Source: Bacteroidales bacterium UBA1173 (lineage in GTDB: Bacteria; Bacteroidota; Bacteroidia; Bacteroidales; F082). From it: a stretch of 64,000 bases of DNA. The notes below the pieces were generated by a model that saw only the letters and a list, made by a program, of their open reading frames with translations, did no database searches and was not told the origin of the DNA. The stretch's first letter is position 1. Each line of letters begins with the position of its first letter. The stretch is taken from assembly GCA_002311655.1 (NCBI GenBank), contig DBYZ01000011.1:51525-115524 (forward strand), written 5' to 3'. A program made the translations under genes and the position numbers. Shown piece by piece: positions 55,885-64,000 of this stretch.

Positions 55885-57660
55885 ATGATGGAAGAGAAAC
55901 GAATTTTCGACATTTTAACAACTTATCTTCAGAAACATCCAAACCAGGAAATAGCACTCGCCAAGAAAGAAAACGGCGAATGGAACAAATACAGCATACA
56001 GCAATATGTTGAAACGACAAACATCATCAGCTATGCACTTATCAAATTGGGCATACAGAAAGATGATAAAGTCGCTATCATCAGCAGCAACCGTCCTGAA
56101 TGGAACATCATGGACATGGCCATCCAACAAGTTGGAGCCGTCACAGTGCCTATCTACCCTACAATCAGCAAGGAAGACTACCGCGTCGTCATCAACAACA
56201 GCGAGGCGAAGTTCGTGATGGTTGAAGGTTTGTGCGTTTTGAACAAGATAGAGGACATCAAGAACGACATCCCATCGCTGAAGATGATTTACACCTTCGT
56301 AAAACGCGGTGACTACCCTATCTGGGCCGATTTGCTCCAATTAGGTAGAGAGAATCAAGATGTCGAGGAGCTTGAGCGCAGAAAAGCAGCTGTCAAGCCA
56401 ACTGATTGTGCCACAATACTTTACACATCTGGAACAACAGGAACACCGAAGGGTGTAATGCTTTCGCACGCCAATATTTTAGGTCAGATTGAGAATCTGA
56501 GACAGACTCCGTCACCGACATCTACACGTGCTTTGAGTTTCTTGCCTATCTGCCATGCCTACGAGAGAACGTTAGTTTATCTGTACCAATATCTTGGAAT
56601 GTCGGTGTATTATGCCGAAAGCGTCGCCACTATAGCCAACGACATGAAGGATGTTCATCCTACTATGATGACATGCGTGCCAAGGCTTTTGGAGAAGATA
56701 TATCTCAAGGTCAGACAGTCGGGACAGAATCAGAAAGGTCTCTCAAAAACCATATTCTACTGGGCGATGAACCTGGCAGAGCAATACACCGTCGACGGAC
56801 GCAGCTGGTTCTACAACCAGAAACTGAAACTCGCCGACAAGCTTGTCTACAGCAAGATTCGCAACAAACTCGGTGCCGACTGCTTCGACATCATCGTTTC
56901 GGGCGCAGCAAGCATACAGCCGAATATCTCGGCCTTCTTCTCAGCCATCAAGATGCCAGTTTATGAAGGCTACGGCATGACAGAATGCTCTCCTGTTATC
57001 TGCACAAGCTCTAATGTGCCTCACGGCCGTGAAGCAGGATTTGTCGGTCCGGCATTGCCAGGCGTGGAGGTAAAAATCGCTGAAAACGGCGAAATCATCT
57101 GTCGCGGTCACAACGTTATGATGGGCTATTACAAGCAGCCTGAGCTGACAGCTGAAGTCATCGACAAGGACGGCTGGTTCCACACCGGCGACCTCGGAAG
57201 TGTCAATGAATACGGCAACTTCAAGATTACAGGCCGCATGAAGAACCTCTTCAAGACATCTTTGGGCAAATATATCAACCCTGACATGATTGAGACCAAG
57301 TTCACCGAATCGGGATTCTTTGAAAACGTAGTGGTTCTTGGCGAAAACGAGAAATTCGCAGCCGCTTTGATAGTTCCAGACTTCTCCTTCTTGAAAGACT
57401 GGTGTGCAAAGCACGAGATCAAGTTCACGAAGAACGAGGAAATGATCAATTTGAAAGATGTTAAGGACCGCTTGACCAAAGAGGTTCAGAAAATCAACGG
57501 ATTCTTCGGCGACACCGAGAAAATCAAGAGGTTCAAGTTCATCGCTGACGAATGGTCAACAGCAAACGGCATCCTCACTCCTACTCTGAAAGTGAAGAGA
57601 TCTGTAATTCTTAACAGATACAAAGATGTGATTGCGAGAATGTACCAAGGGGGAGATTAA
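55885..57660 (+). CDS. Long-chain acyl-CoA synthetase (AMP-binding)
   Basis: 591 aa adenylate-forming enzyme that activates long-chain fatty acids to acyl-CoA. The AMP-binding P-loop TILYTSGTTGTPKGVMLSHAN begins at about residue 175. YEGYGMTECSPVIC and GWFHTGDLG are the further family motifs, with the C-terminal KTSLGKYINP. An adjacent ATG at 55888 is equally possible. It has its own promoter after the iteron array; the only gene downstream on the plus strand ends at the inverted repeat at 57668-57780. Confidence 0.9.
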   Translation: MMEEKRIFDILTTYLQKHPNQEIALAKKENGEWNKYSIQQYVETTNIISYALIKLGIQKDDKVAIISSNRPEWNIMDMAIQQVGAVTVPIYPTISKEDYRVVINNSEAKFVMVEGLCVLNKIEDIKNDIPSLKMIYTFVKRGDYPIWADLLQLGRENQDVEELERRKAAVKPTDCATILYTSGTTGTPKGVMLSHANILGQIENLRQTPSPTSTRALSFLPICHAYERTLVYLYQYLGMSVYYAESVATIANDMKDVHPTMMTCVPRLLEKIYLKVRQSGQNQKGLSKTIFYWAMNLAEQYTVDGRSWFYNQKLKLADKLVYSKIRNKLGADCFDIIVSGAASIQPNISAFFSAIKMPVYEGYGMTECSPVICTSSNVPHGREAGFVGPALPGVEVKIAENGEIICRGHNVMMGYYKQPELTAEVIDKDGWFHTGDLGSVNEYGNFKITGRMKNLFKTSLGKYINPDMIETKFTESGFFENVVVLGENEKFAAALIVPDFSFLKDWCAKHEIKFTKNEEMINLKDVKDRLTKEVQKINGFFGDTEKIKRFKFIADEWSTANGILTPTLKVKRSVILNRYKDVIARMYQGGD

Positions 57661-57667
57661 TCCACAC

Positions 57668-57780
57668 CGTCATTTCGAGCGAAACGAAGTGGAGTCGAGA
57701 AATCACCGATGTTTGAATGATTCGGAATTATTCAGATGGCGGTGATTTCTCCATTTCGCTCCGCTCCAGTCGAAATGACG
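57668..57780. repeat. Large inverted pair of CGTCATTTCG...GAGAAATCACC elements
   Basis: Arms at 57668-57707 and 57741-57780 are inverted copies sharing cgtcatttcga and gagaaatcacc at their ends, with a 33-bp spacer. They can form a ~110-nt cruciform or RNA hairpin between convergent genes and probably terminate both. No gene lies in this gap. Confidence 0.75.
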
Positions 57781-57788
57781 ATTTAATG

Positions 57789-58646
57789 CTACTTAAATAT
57801 TATTGCAAACTTTGTCATGGTGCTGTCGCTTTGGACAAGGGTCAGGTTTCCGTTGTGTTTTGTCATGATTTGACGGGAGACGCTGAGTCCGATGCCGGAG
57901 CCGGTTTGTTTGGTAGTGTAGAACGGCACGAAAATCTCATCGATTTGCCTTAGCGGGATTGGTTTTCCGTTGTTTGTGACGTAAATCACAGTCTGGTCGT
58001 CTTTGTTAAGCTCCGCGCTGATGCGGATGGAATTAGCTTCAGCCTGAATAGCGTTTTTGATTAGATTATTGAACACCTGAATTATCTGACCTTCGTCAGC
58101 ATAAACCAGCAAATCATCAGTTTTTGCAGTGTAAGTGAGTGTTACTCCTTGTGCGGCGCAGTTGGCTTCGTTGAGACGCAGCACTCTATCAATCAACTCA
58201 TTGACCATCACGGCTTTGCGGACTGGTTGAGCCAACTTGGTGAAGCTACGATACGACTCCACAAAGCGGATGAGGTCTTTTGACGAAGCTGAAATTGTCT
58301 CGAGACCAGCTTTCACGTCGAGGTTCTCGTCTTTTGAGAGGGCGTCGCTCAGCGAGGCGATAGGCGCGACGGTGTTCATGATCTCGTGAGTCATCACGCG
58401 GAACAGCTTGCTCCACGACGCCTCCTCGTTTATGGCACGGCGACGCTCGAAGACGCTGCGAATACGGTTCAAGGTGCGGTTCAGCTTGGTGTTTTCACGA
58501 AAACGGAAGTTCAGCACATCGTCGTCAATGGAATCGATGATATAAGCAACCTTGCGGTTGTCGTGCCTTTTGACGAGCCATGCTGTGACGAGGACGCTGA
58601 TGACGGTAGCAGCCACGATTATCAAAATCCAAAGCCAGGTGCTCAT
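57789..58646 (-). CDS. Histidine kinase (NtrB/NtrY-like, single membrane helix)
   Basis: 285 aa. One membrane helix at about 4-26 is followed by a short cytoplasmic coiled region, a HisKA-type region with MTHEIMNTVAPIA (His at about 89) and a HATPase_c domain (NNLIKNAIQ, TKQTGSGIGLSV). No periplasmic or PAS sensor domain is visible, so sensing must be through a partner. Its start overlaps the response-regulator stop by 4 bp (ATGA). It is the last gene of the hipBA-regulator-kinase operon. Confidence 0.88.
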   Translation of the reverse strand: MSTWLWILIIVAATVISVLVTAWLVKRHDNRKVAYIIDSIDDDVLNFRFRENTKLNRTLNRIRSVFERRRAINEEASWSKLFRVMTHEIMNTVAPIASLSDALSKDENLDVKAGLETISASSKDLIRFVESYRSFTKLAQPVRKAVMVNELIDRVLRLNEANCAAQGVTLTYTAKTDDLLVYADEGQIIQVFNNLIKNAIQAEANSIRISAELNKDDQTVIYVTNNGKPIPLRQIDEIFVPFYTTKQTGSGIGLSVSRQIMTKHNGNLTLVQSDSTMTKFAIIFK

Positions 58647-59986
58647 ATTCCGTATTTTTTAAGGCGGTTGTACAATGTGGGACGACTGATTTTCAGTGCC
58701 TTAGCCACCAGCGAAAGGTTTCCGTTGTATTTCTTCATCGCATCACGGATGACCTGTTCCTCGGCATCTTCCAGAGAGACGTTTTGGCGCAAGTTTGTCA
58801 CTCCAAGTAATTCATTATCATCTATTTGGAAGTCAGAAGGAAGCAAAGTCTCGTTATCCGACATGATTACAGCTTTCTCGATGCGGCTCTGCAGCTCGCG
58901 TATGTTGCCTTTCCATTGACAGTTTTGCAATAATTCAAGTGCGTCATCCGAGATATTTTTCGCCTGACGGTGATATTTCTCTGCAAAATTTTTGATAAAA
59001 AGCATTGATAATGAAGCGATTTCGTCGGTACGCTCGCGCAACGGCGGCAGATGCAGCGTCACCGTGTTGATGCGGTAGTAGAGGTCTTCGCGGAAGCGGC
59101 CTTCTTTGACCATCTCGGCGAGATCCATGTTGGTGGCGCAAATCAGACGTATGTCGACAGGGATTGACTTGGTGTCCCCCACCCTTGTGATTGTGCGGTT
59201 TTGCAGCACCCTCAGCAGTTTTGCCTGCTGACTAAGCGGAATGTTGCCAATCTCATCAAGGAATAGTGTAGTGCCGTTGGCTTGCTCGAACTTACCGACA
59301 TGGTCGGAATGCGCGTCGGTGAAGGCACCTTTGACGTGGCCGAACATCTCGCTTTCGAAGAGTGTCTCGGTGATTGCGCCTATGTCGACGCTGACCATTT
59401 TCTTTGCGGAACGTATTGATAATCTGTGGATTTCATTTGCCAGCACATCTTTTCCGGTGCCGTTTTCGCCAGTTATGAGCACGGTGGCGTCGGTCGGGGC
59501 GATCTTCTCGACCATGCGATGCAGCTCAACCATCTTTTCGCTACTGCCCCATTGCATAAACTGCCTGACAGGTTCCTCATCTGCGGAAGCGATGTGACGG
59601 TGTTTCTTCGCCGCTTTCTCAAGAGTGTCAAGGAGTTTGGCATTGTCCCAAGGCTTCACAATGAAGTCGAACGCGCCACGTTTCATGCCTTCGACGGCCA
59701 GCGCAATGTCGGCATAAGCGGTGAAAAGCACCACCTCGACATCTGAAAAGCGTTTTTTAATCTCCGAAAGCCAAAACAGTCCTTCGCTGCCGGTGTTGAT
59801 GTCGGTATCGAAGTTCATGTCGAGCAGCAGCACGTCGGGCTTGAACGTCTGCATGGTGCTGACGAGGCTTTTCGGCGACTCTATCAGCTGGACATCGGAG
59901 AAGCGCATCGGCAGCAGTATCTTTAGCGCGGAGCGGATGCCGGCGTTGTCGTCGAGGACTAGGATTCGAGATTTGATGAGGGGCAT
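58643..59986 (-). CDS. Sigma-54-dependent response regulator (NtrC family)
   Basis: 447 aa. A receiver domain (about 5-125, VLLLDMNF with the phospho-acceptor aspartate) is followed by an AAA+ sigma-54-interaction domain with GENGTGKDVLANEI (Walker A), HVKGAFTDAHSD (GAFTDA form of the GAFTGA loop, usual in Bacteroidetes) and FLDEIGNIP. A Fis-type helix-turn-helix ends the protein (LSLVAKALKISRPTLYNRL). It activates sigma-54 promoters when phosphorylated by the kinase encoded next. It starts only 3 bp after the hipA stop. Confidence 0.92.
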   Translation of the reverse strand: MPLIKSRILVLDDNAGIRSALKILLPMRFSDVQLIESPKSLVSTMQTFKPDVLLLDMNFDTDINTGSEGLFWLSEIKKRFSDVEVVLFTAYADIALAVEGMKRGAFDFIVKPWDNAKLLDTLEKAAKKHRHIASADEEPVRQFMQWGSSEKMVELHRMVEKIAPTDATVLITGENGTGKDVLANEIHRLSIRSAKKMVSVDIGAITETLFESEMFGHVKGAFTDAHSDHVGKFEQANGTTLFLDEIGNIPLSQQAKLLRVLQNRTITRVGDTKSIPVDIRLICATNMDLAEMVKEGRFREDLYYRINTVTLHLPPLRERTDEIASLSMLFIKNFAEKYHRQAKNISDDALELLQNCQWKGNIRELQSRIEKAVIMSDNETLLPSDFQIDDNELLGVTNLRQNVSLEDAEEQVIRDAMKKYNGNLSLVAKALKISRPTLYNRLKKYGI

Positions 59987-59989
59987 AAC

Positions 59990-61072
59990 TTATTTGTTTT
60001 TTACTTTTTCTTTGATTTCTTCAAAAATGTCTTCAGCCTCGTCTTTGGGGAGGCCGAATTTTATGGCGAGGTTGACAGTATCGGCTTTGCCTGGATCTTT
60101 GTAGTTGCCGTTCACCGAAAGGCTATGGAAGCCGCCAAGTCCTTCGCAGGGCAGCACATCGTAAGCTGGAGCCAGTTGCCACAAATCGTTGCGGCGGATA
60201 AAAGCGAAGTTTTTCACATGGTCGTCGTGGTTGCCGATGATGATGTTGAACGCCATCAAGCGAAACACCTTCCAAAGCTCCTTGACGGAATGCGTGAGCT
60301 GGCTGCAAGCCCAGAACAGATGACCGTAATCGGCATTCGGCAGATGATAGTCGAGGTTCATCAGGGCGGAAAGGCTGATGACATGCAACTTCCCTCCGTC
60401 GGCGGTGCGGTCAAAACGCTTAGTTCCGAAATATTTTCCGTCGAAAAGACGAGTCTCGGCCATCTCGATGCCACATTCGCGGGCAATAAGCGAGGTCTCG
60501 TATTCGATTTTGCCTACCTCAGGCGGGTCGATGCGGTCACGAAACTTCACCAGCCACTCGGCGCCGTCATAATGCACAAACACTTTGGGGCGCGTGCCGC
60601 CAGAGGAGCCTCCGCGTCGCCAAGCTTCATCCAAGTCTTCTGAATAGTCAGTGTTTAAAACCTTTTGAGACTCCTCTGACATGCGGTCGAGGTCGATGAT
60701 ATCTTGTTCTTCGACGGTGCTGAGGTCGGGATGATATTCCAAAGCGCCGCGTCCACGAGTGCCCACAAACATCAGCTGTTCCAGCAGGTTCAAGGAAGCC
60801 AGCGACTTGCCTTGTGACCTCAGATAACGGTCAAGGACCAAGGCGCTCCAGCCATCCGGAAGGCTGTCGTCGAATACTCCGAAGTTACCGTCGAAAGGCT
60901 TAATGTCGGCTGTGAACAACTTTGACTCCAAAGGCAGATGAAACGGCGAGATGGAGAATCCGTTGCGAACCCAGTCAGAATCGTATTCAAACAAGGCACG
61001 TCCCTCCCGGTCCAGAGCCAATCTCCCTACTTTTTGGGCACCAAGCGTCACATAAACCACCTTCTCACTCAT
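59990..61072 (-). CDS. hipA: HipA-family kinase toxin
   Basis: 360 aa from MSEKVVYVTLG. An N-terminal Couple_hipA domain (1-110, VYVTLGAQKVGRLALD) is followed by the HipA kinase core with GGSSGGTRPKVFV as the ATP-binding loop, IGNHDDHVKNF as the catalytic loop, and APAYDVLP. It is shorter than E. coli HipA (440 aa) but all the kinase motifs seem present. HipA phosphorylates an aminoacyl-tRNA synthetase and drives dormancy in E. coli; targets here are unknown. A longer start at 61147 lies inside hipB and is rejected. It overlaps hipB by 8 bp and is followed by the response regulator after 3 bp. Confidence 0.9.
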   Translation of the reverse strand: MSEKVVYVTLGAQKVGRLALDREGRALFEYDSDWVRNGFSISPFHLPLESKLFTADIKPFDGNFGVFDDSLPDGWSALVLDRYLRSQGKSLASLNLLEQLMFVGTRGRGALEYHPDLSTVEEQDIIDLDRMSEESQKVLNTDYSEDLDEAWRRGGSSGGTRPKVFVHYDGAEWLVKFRDRIDPPEVGKIEYETSLIARECGIEMAETRLFDGKYFGTKRFDRTADGGKLHVISLSALMNLDYHLPNADYGHLFWACSQLTHSVKELWKVFRLMAFNIIIGNHDDHVKNFAFIRRNDLWQLAPAYDVLPCEGLGGFHSLSVNGNYKDPGKADTVNLAIKFGLPKDEAEDIFEEIKEKVKNK

Positions 61073-61391
61073 TGCGTTTACCTCTCTTTCTGTTATTATT
61101 GCCAGCCTCAAGGGCTTCGTCCAAAGTGGAGTATTTATGCGACTCAAACAAGCGGTCGAAGTCGTTCAGCGCATCCAAGGCGTAGGCGATTTTCAGCAGT
61201 CCATCCAAAGAAATCTTGCCCGTACGCTCGAAGCGGCGGTATGTCGCAAGAGGCAGTCCCGAGCGAGCAGAAAGCCCTTCCTGCGTGAGGTTCATCTCCA
61301 GGCGGCGAGTTTTTATACGTTCCGCCAAGGCTTTTGCCTTACTATCTGGTGTTATTGTATCAAATGATAATATATTATCAATTACAGCCAT
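61065..61391 (-). CDS. hipB: HipB-like XRE-family antitoxin
   Basis: 108 aa. A helix-turn-helix XRE domain lies at about 22-85 (RLEMNLTQEGLSARSGLPLA, TYRRFERTGKIS). HipB binds its own operator and restrains HipA. It opens the operon hipB-hipA-regulator-kinase and has its own -7 box at 61426-61433. Confidence 0.88.
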   Translation of the reverse strand: MAVIDNILSFDTITPDSKAKALAERIKTRRLEMNLTQEGLSARSGLPLATYRRFERTGKISLDGLLKIAYALDALNDFDRLFESHKYSTLDEALEAGNNNRKRGKRNE

Positions 61392-61425
61392 TTTAAAACA
61401 CTAAATGATTAAATATTAGCATTTG

Positions 61426-61433
61426 CAAAGATA
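61426..61433 (-). promoter_or_regulatory. -7 box for the hipBA operon
   Basis: The minus strand reads TATCTTTG, 35 bp upstream of the ATG at 61391. HipB may autoregulate here; no operator pair can be defined from one site. Confidence 0.55.
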
Positions 61434-61513
61434 ATAATTATTTTGTTGCCTTCGGCAAGAAATCTTAAAAAAATCTATTTTAAAAATCTAAAAAAATGTT
61501 CTTCCTTATTATT

Positions 61514-61628
61514 TCTCACAGATTTCACAGATATTCACAGATTATTCATTCAAAAATCTTTAGTTCGCAAGCGAACAGATTATCACAGAAATACAATCCG
61601 TGTTCATCTGTGTAATCTATGAGAGATT
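61514..61628. repeat. TCTCACAGATTTCACAGAT-type inverted repeat
   Basis: The left arm at 61514-61543 and the right arm at 61595-61628 (inverted) share cacagatt/tcacagat units. A central hairpin gttcgcaagcgaac is at 61563-61576. It resembles the family at 4240-4312. It lies in the ~240-bp gap between the ABC permease and hipB, with no gene. Confidence 0.6.
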
Positions 61629-61630
61629 AA

Positions 61631-63961
61631 TCAATTGTTCTTTAATGATTTAACTGGATTCATTCTTGCTATTCTATTACTACTCAAGACCACTACTATC
61701 GTTACTATAATTAGGACCACGATGGCACCAAGGATGAAGTAATGTGGCGAGAGAGCGACTTTTTCGGCGAACTGCTCGAGCCATTTGTCGGCGACGAAAT
61801 AGGTAAAGATGCAAGCCAACACTGACATTATCAGCGAGAGTCGCAGCACGTCCCAGGCGAAGATGCGAAGCACGTCGGAGGCGGTGGCACCATTGATTTT
61901 GCGGATTGCCATCTCCTTGCTGCGGCGGTTCGACTCGTCCCGGACGAAGCCAATAAGGCCGATGATCGCTATCAGCAGGGCGAAGACTGAGCCAATGAGG
62001 ACGGTGTTGCGCATCTTGAGGCTGCCGTCGTAAGCCTTGCGCATCGACTCTTTCCACGAGAATATCTCCACATCTTTCCCGTTGAGGGCATCGGAGACAG
62101 CACTCGTGAGCTTCTGCATTGTGGCATCGTTGAGTTTCTCGTTGGTACGGAAAATCAGGAACGGCAGATACGACTCGTCGTCATCAAGGGTGCCGTAGAA
62201 CAGCACGCTCGGCCTATCATCGAGATAGACAAGGTTGCCGATGCGGATGTCACGATACACGCCGGAGATGACGTAGCCTTTCAGTTCCATAACTTTCTCA
62301 GATACTTCGTGACCTGTGATGTTCACAATCTTACCTACAGCGCCGTCGCTCCAGTCGACGAACTCGTTCATTCGTTTCACAAAGCTTTCAGAGACAACAA
62401 CTTCCGACACATCAGAAGGCTCACGTCCTTCGATAAACTCGATGCCAAGCAGATTGAAATAGCCAGGAGTAACCTCATAACCGTCAGCCACGTTGAAAAG
62501 CTCGCGGTTGTCGCCACTGAAGCCTATGATAGGCAGCGAGTTGCTGGCCTCCACGCCTTCAACCTCCTGGTATTGCATAAGTGTCTGAGCTACAATCTTT
62601 TCTGTACCTTTATTGCCATTGTAAAAACTCATGTAATAAAGGTTTTCAGGCTCGTAGCCAGGGTTGGAATTGTTCATTTGACGATATTGCAGAGCCACGA
62701 CGATAACCATCACGGCGATGAAGACGTTGATGAACACCTGCACGCCGAGCAGTCCGATTTTCCATCGGCGAGAGTTCTCGGTATAGTTGCGGAACGCCAC
62801 AGAGACTGGGATTCGCATGTAAAGCTGAGCCGGGACGAAGACCGACACGAGCAACACGAATATCAGCACCAGACTGATGACGAAGACGCTTCGCGGGATG
62901 AGCAAGGTCTCGAACGGCACATCCAATAGGTTAATTATCAATCCTTTAGACGCAAAGATGATACCAGCAGCCAACGCCAATGACAGTAGCAGATGCAGGA
63001 ATGCCTCGCGAGCCAGCAGCCAGTGGATGTCGAACGAATTGGCGCCATAGCATTTGCGCACGCCTATCTCCTTCGCGCGACGCACCATCGACGAGATCAC
63101 GACAAGGAGGTAGTTGAGCAAGCTGATTGTTATCAGCAAGGCGGCGGTGATTGTCAGCAGAATCACCATCGAGCGCACATACGACTCGGAGGTGTGGACA
63201 TCGCTGAAAGGCTCGAGATAATACCACAGCACAGAGCCGTTTTTCTCAAGTTCCTCCATAGGCTGATGCGCCTCCTGCATACGGCGGATAGCCTCACCAA
63301 GTGATTTATAATCAACGCCTTGTTGAAGCTTTACAAAGCCAAAATAGCGGTCATTGCCGATCCAGTTTTCGGTGCTCCATGTGGGATATGACACCAGCGA
63401 GCCGATGATGCTGAAGTGAAACTCGCCGTTTTCGGGGAAGTCTTTGAACACGCCCTCGACGGTGAACTTGCGGTTAGGGTCGTCCTCATTGGAGATGTAT
63501 TTTCCGATGCATTCTTCCACACCGCCGAGTTTCTTGGCGAATGTCTCCGACACCACTGCGCAGAGCGGTTTGGAGAGAGCTTTTGCCGGGTCGCCAGCCA
63601 ATATCGGACGGTCGAACACCTTGAAGAAACAGGAGTCGGCGAGTACCATGCGGCCTGATATTACGTTATTATCTTCATCGACAAAACGTTCGCTGCTATA
63701 GTAAAATGTATAGCGGGTCGCCTCTTCCACGCCTGGCACCTCGGCTTTGAAGCCCGGGGCGATGGCGCCGCTTGTCTGGGAGAAATCGTGTTTCTCGCCT
63801 TGCTGTTCGTAATGAGTATCAATAAGATAGATGCGGTCCACATCTTTGTAGAAGCTCTCGTACGACAGCTCGAAGCACACCTTGGCGATGAGGACTATGC
63901 CGATGGCGAGACCGATGCCAAGGGAGAGGATTTTAATTAGGGTGTCTTTAAATCTGGTCAT
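61631..63961 (-). CDS. FtsX/MacB-type ABC transporter permease
   Basis: 776 aa. An N-terminal membrane helix (about 12-32, SLGIGLAIGIVLI) is followed by a MacB_PCD-like periplasmic domain (about 40-270) and FtsX core helices at about 275-390. A second periplasmic region and the second FtsX module with helices at about 670-690, 715-735 and 745-770 follow. It ends ARMNPVKSLKNN, typical of this family. The partner ATPase is not in the window. Such permeases are common beside sigma-54 two-component pairs in Bacteroidetes, as here. The N-terminus is short compared with relatives, so the true start may be slightly upstream. Confidence 0.88.
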   Translation of the reverse strand: MTRFKDTLIKILSLGIGLAIGIVLIAKVCFELSYESFYKDVDRIYLIDTHYEQQGEKHDFSQTSGAIAPGFKAEVPGVEEATRYTFYYSSERFVDEDNNVISGRMVLADSCFFKVFDRPILAGDPAKALSKPLCAVVSETFAKKLGGVEECIGKYISNEDDPNRKFTVEGVFKDFPENGEFHFSIIGSLVSYPTWSTENWIGNDRYFGFVKLQQGVDYKSLGEAIRRMQEAHQPMEELEKNGSVLWYYLEPFSDVHTSESYVRSMVILLTITAALLITISLLNYLLVVISSMVRRAKEIGVRKCYGANSFDIHWLLAREAFLHLLLSLALAAGIIFASKGLIINLLDVPFETLLIPRSVFVISLVLIFVLLVSVFVPAQLYMRIPVSVAFRNYTENSRRWKIGLLGVQVFINVFIAVMVIVVALQYRQMNNSNPGYEPENLYYMSFYNGNKGTEKIVAQTLMQYQEVEGVEASNSLPIIGFSGDNRELFNVADGYEVTPGYFNLLGIEFIEGREPSDVSEVVVSESFVKRMNEFVDWSDGAVGKIVNITGHEVSEKVMELKGYVISGVYRDIRIGNLVYLDDRPSVLFYGTLDDDESYLPFLIFRTNEKLNDATMQKLTSAVSDALNGKDVEIFSWKESMRKAYDGSLKMRNTVLIGSVFALLIAIIGLIGFVRDESNRRSKEMAIRKINGATASDVLRIFAWDVLRLSLIMSVLACIFTYFVADKWLEQFAEKVALSPHYFILGAIVVLIIVTIVVVLSSNRIARMNPVKSLKNN

Positions 63962-63973
63962 AGTTAGTGATTT

Positions 63974-64000
63974 TTACAGTTGTGCCAGCACGTCCTCAAC
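63974..64000 (-). CDS. C-terminal end of a further minus-strand gene (partial)
   Basis: The minus strand reads nine codons to the window edge, VEDVLAQL then TAA, upstream of the FtsX permease. It may be the end of another transporter gene, but with so little sequence no family can be assigned. Confidence 0.25.
   Translation of the reverse strand, partial: VEDVLAQL

Noticed and set aside
61073..61147. Longer HipA start
   Set aside because: It lies within hipB; the N-terminal HipA domain starts at MSEKVVYVTLG.
61392..61630. Small RNA or gene in the hipBA-permease gap
   Set aside because: Only repeats and one promoter box are visible; no open frame or known RNA structure.

Overview
The window comes from a Bacteroidales-type bacterium, probably a gut or rumen lineage. 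Four things point that way: promoter-like TAnnTTTG boxes just upstream of many genes, the gene order rpmG - DUF4295 - ftsY - rimO, type IX secretion (T9SS) C-terminal sorting domains on several surface proteins, and the presence of both Rnf and Na+-NQR complexes. I see no tRNA, rRNA, CRISPR array, transposase or phage gene. The window is mostly chromosomal core plus surface functions. Both edges cut through genes.

Layout. Positions 1-1965 hold the end of a beta-helix carbohydrate-binding surface protein. 1966-4530 carry rimO, ftsY and a small ribosomal-protein operon on the minus strand. 4844-8927 hold histidine/formiminoglutamate degradation (ftcD, hutI) and a deoxyhypusine-synthase-like gene. 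9033-14546 hold a thioredoxin lipoprotein, a WbqC-like protein, a PgpH-like 7TM-HD phosphodiesterase, an NlpC/P60 peptidase and a BspA-type leucine-rich-repeat T9SS cargo. 14683-18148 hold a solitary adenine DNA methyltransferase and a P5C dehydrogenase. 18248-25169 is a tightly packed minus-strand operon: gpsA, flippase, TonB receptor, HMA protein, GT4 glycosyltransferase, SAM methyltransferase. 25218-34615 hold a YihY-like membrane protein, rseC, a secreted protein of unknown function and two tandem PEGA/formylglycine-enzyme-fold paralogues.

34802-55681 is the most striking block, all on the plus strand: rnfBCDGEA, a gingipain-type C25 peptidase, a CPA2 cation/proton antiporter, a second C25 peptidase, then nqrABCDEF. 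The second peptidase gene overlaps nqrA by 19 bp. The block couples two ion-pumping electron-transfer complexes, an ion antiporter and two secreted proteases. It is followed by about 140 bp of CACCCCTAA-like iterons spaced at near-multiples of one DNA helical turn, ahead of a long-chain acyl-CoA synthetase. The last part, 57789-61391, is a minus-strand operon in which a hipBA toxin-antitoxin pair runs straight into a sigma-54 response regulator and a histidine kinase. An FtsX-type ABC permease lies upstream.

Several families of short dispersed inverted repeats sit between genes. They repeatedly supply the last codons or the stop codon of the flanking genes, and one 69-bp double palindrome sits in frame inside the methyltransferase gene. 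Best leads for novelty are the phased iterons, the hipBA/NtrC operon, the Rnf-C25-antiporter-C25-NQR block, and the abrupt identity boundary between the two PEGA/FGE paralogues.
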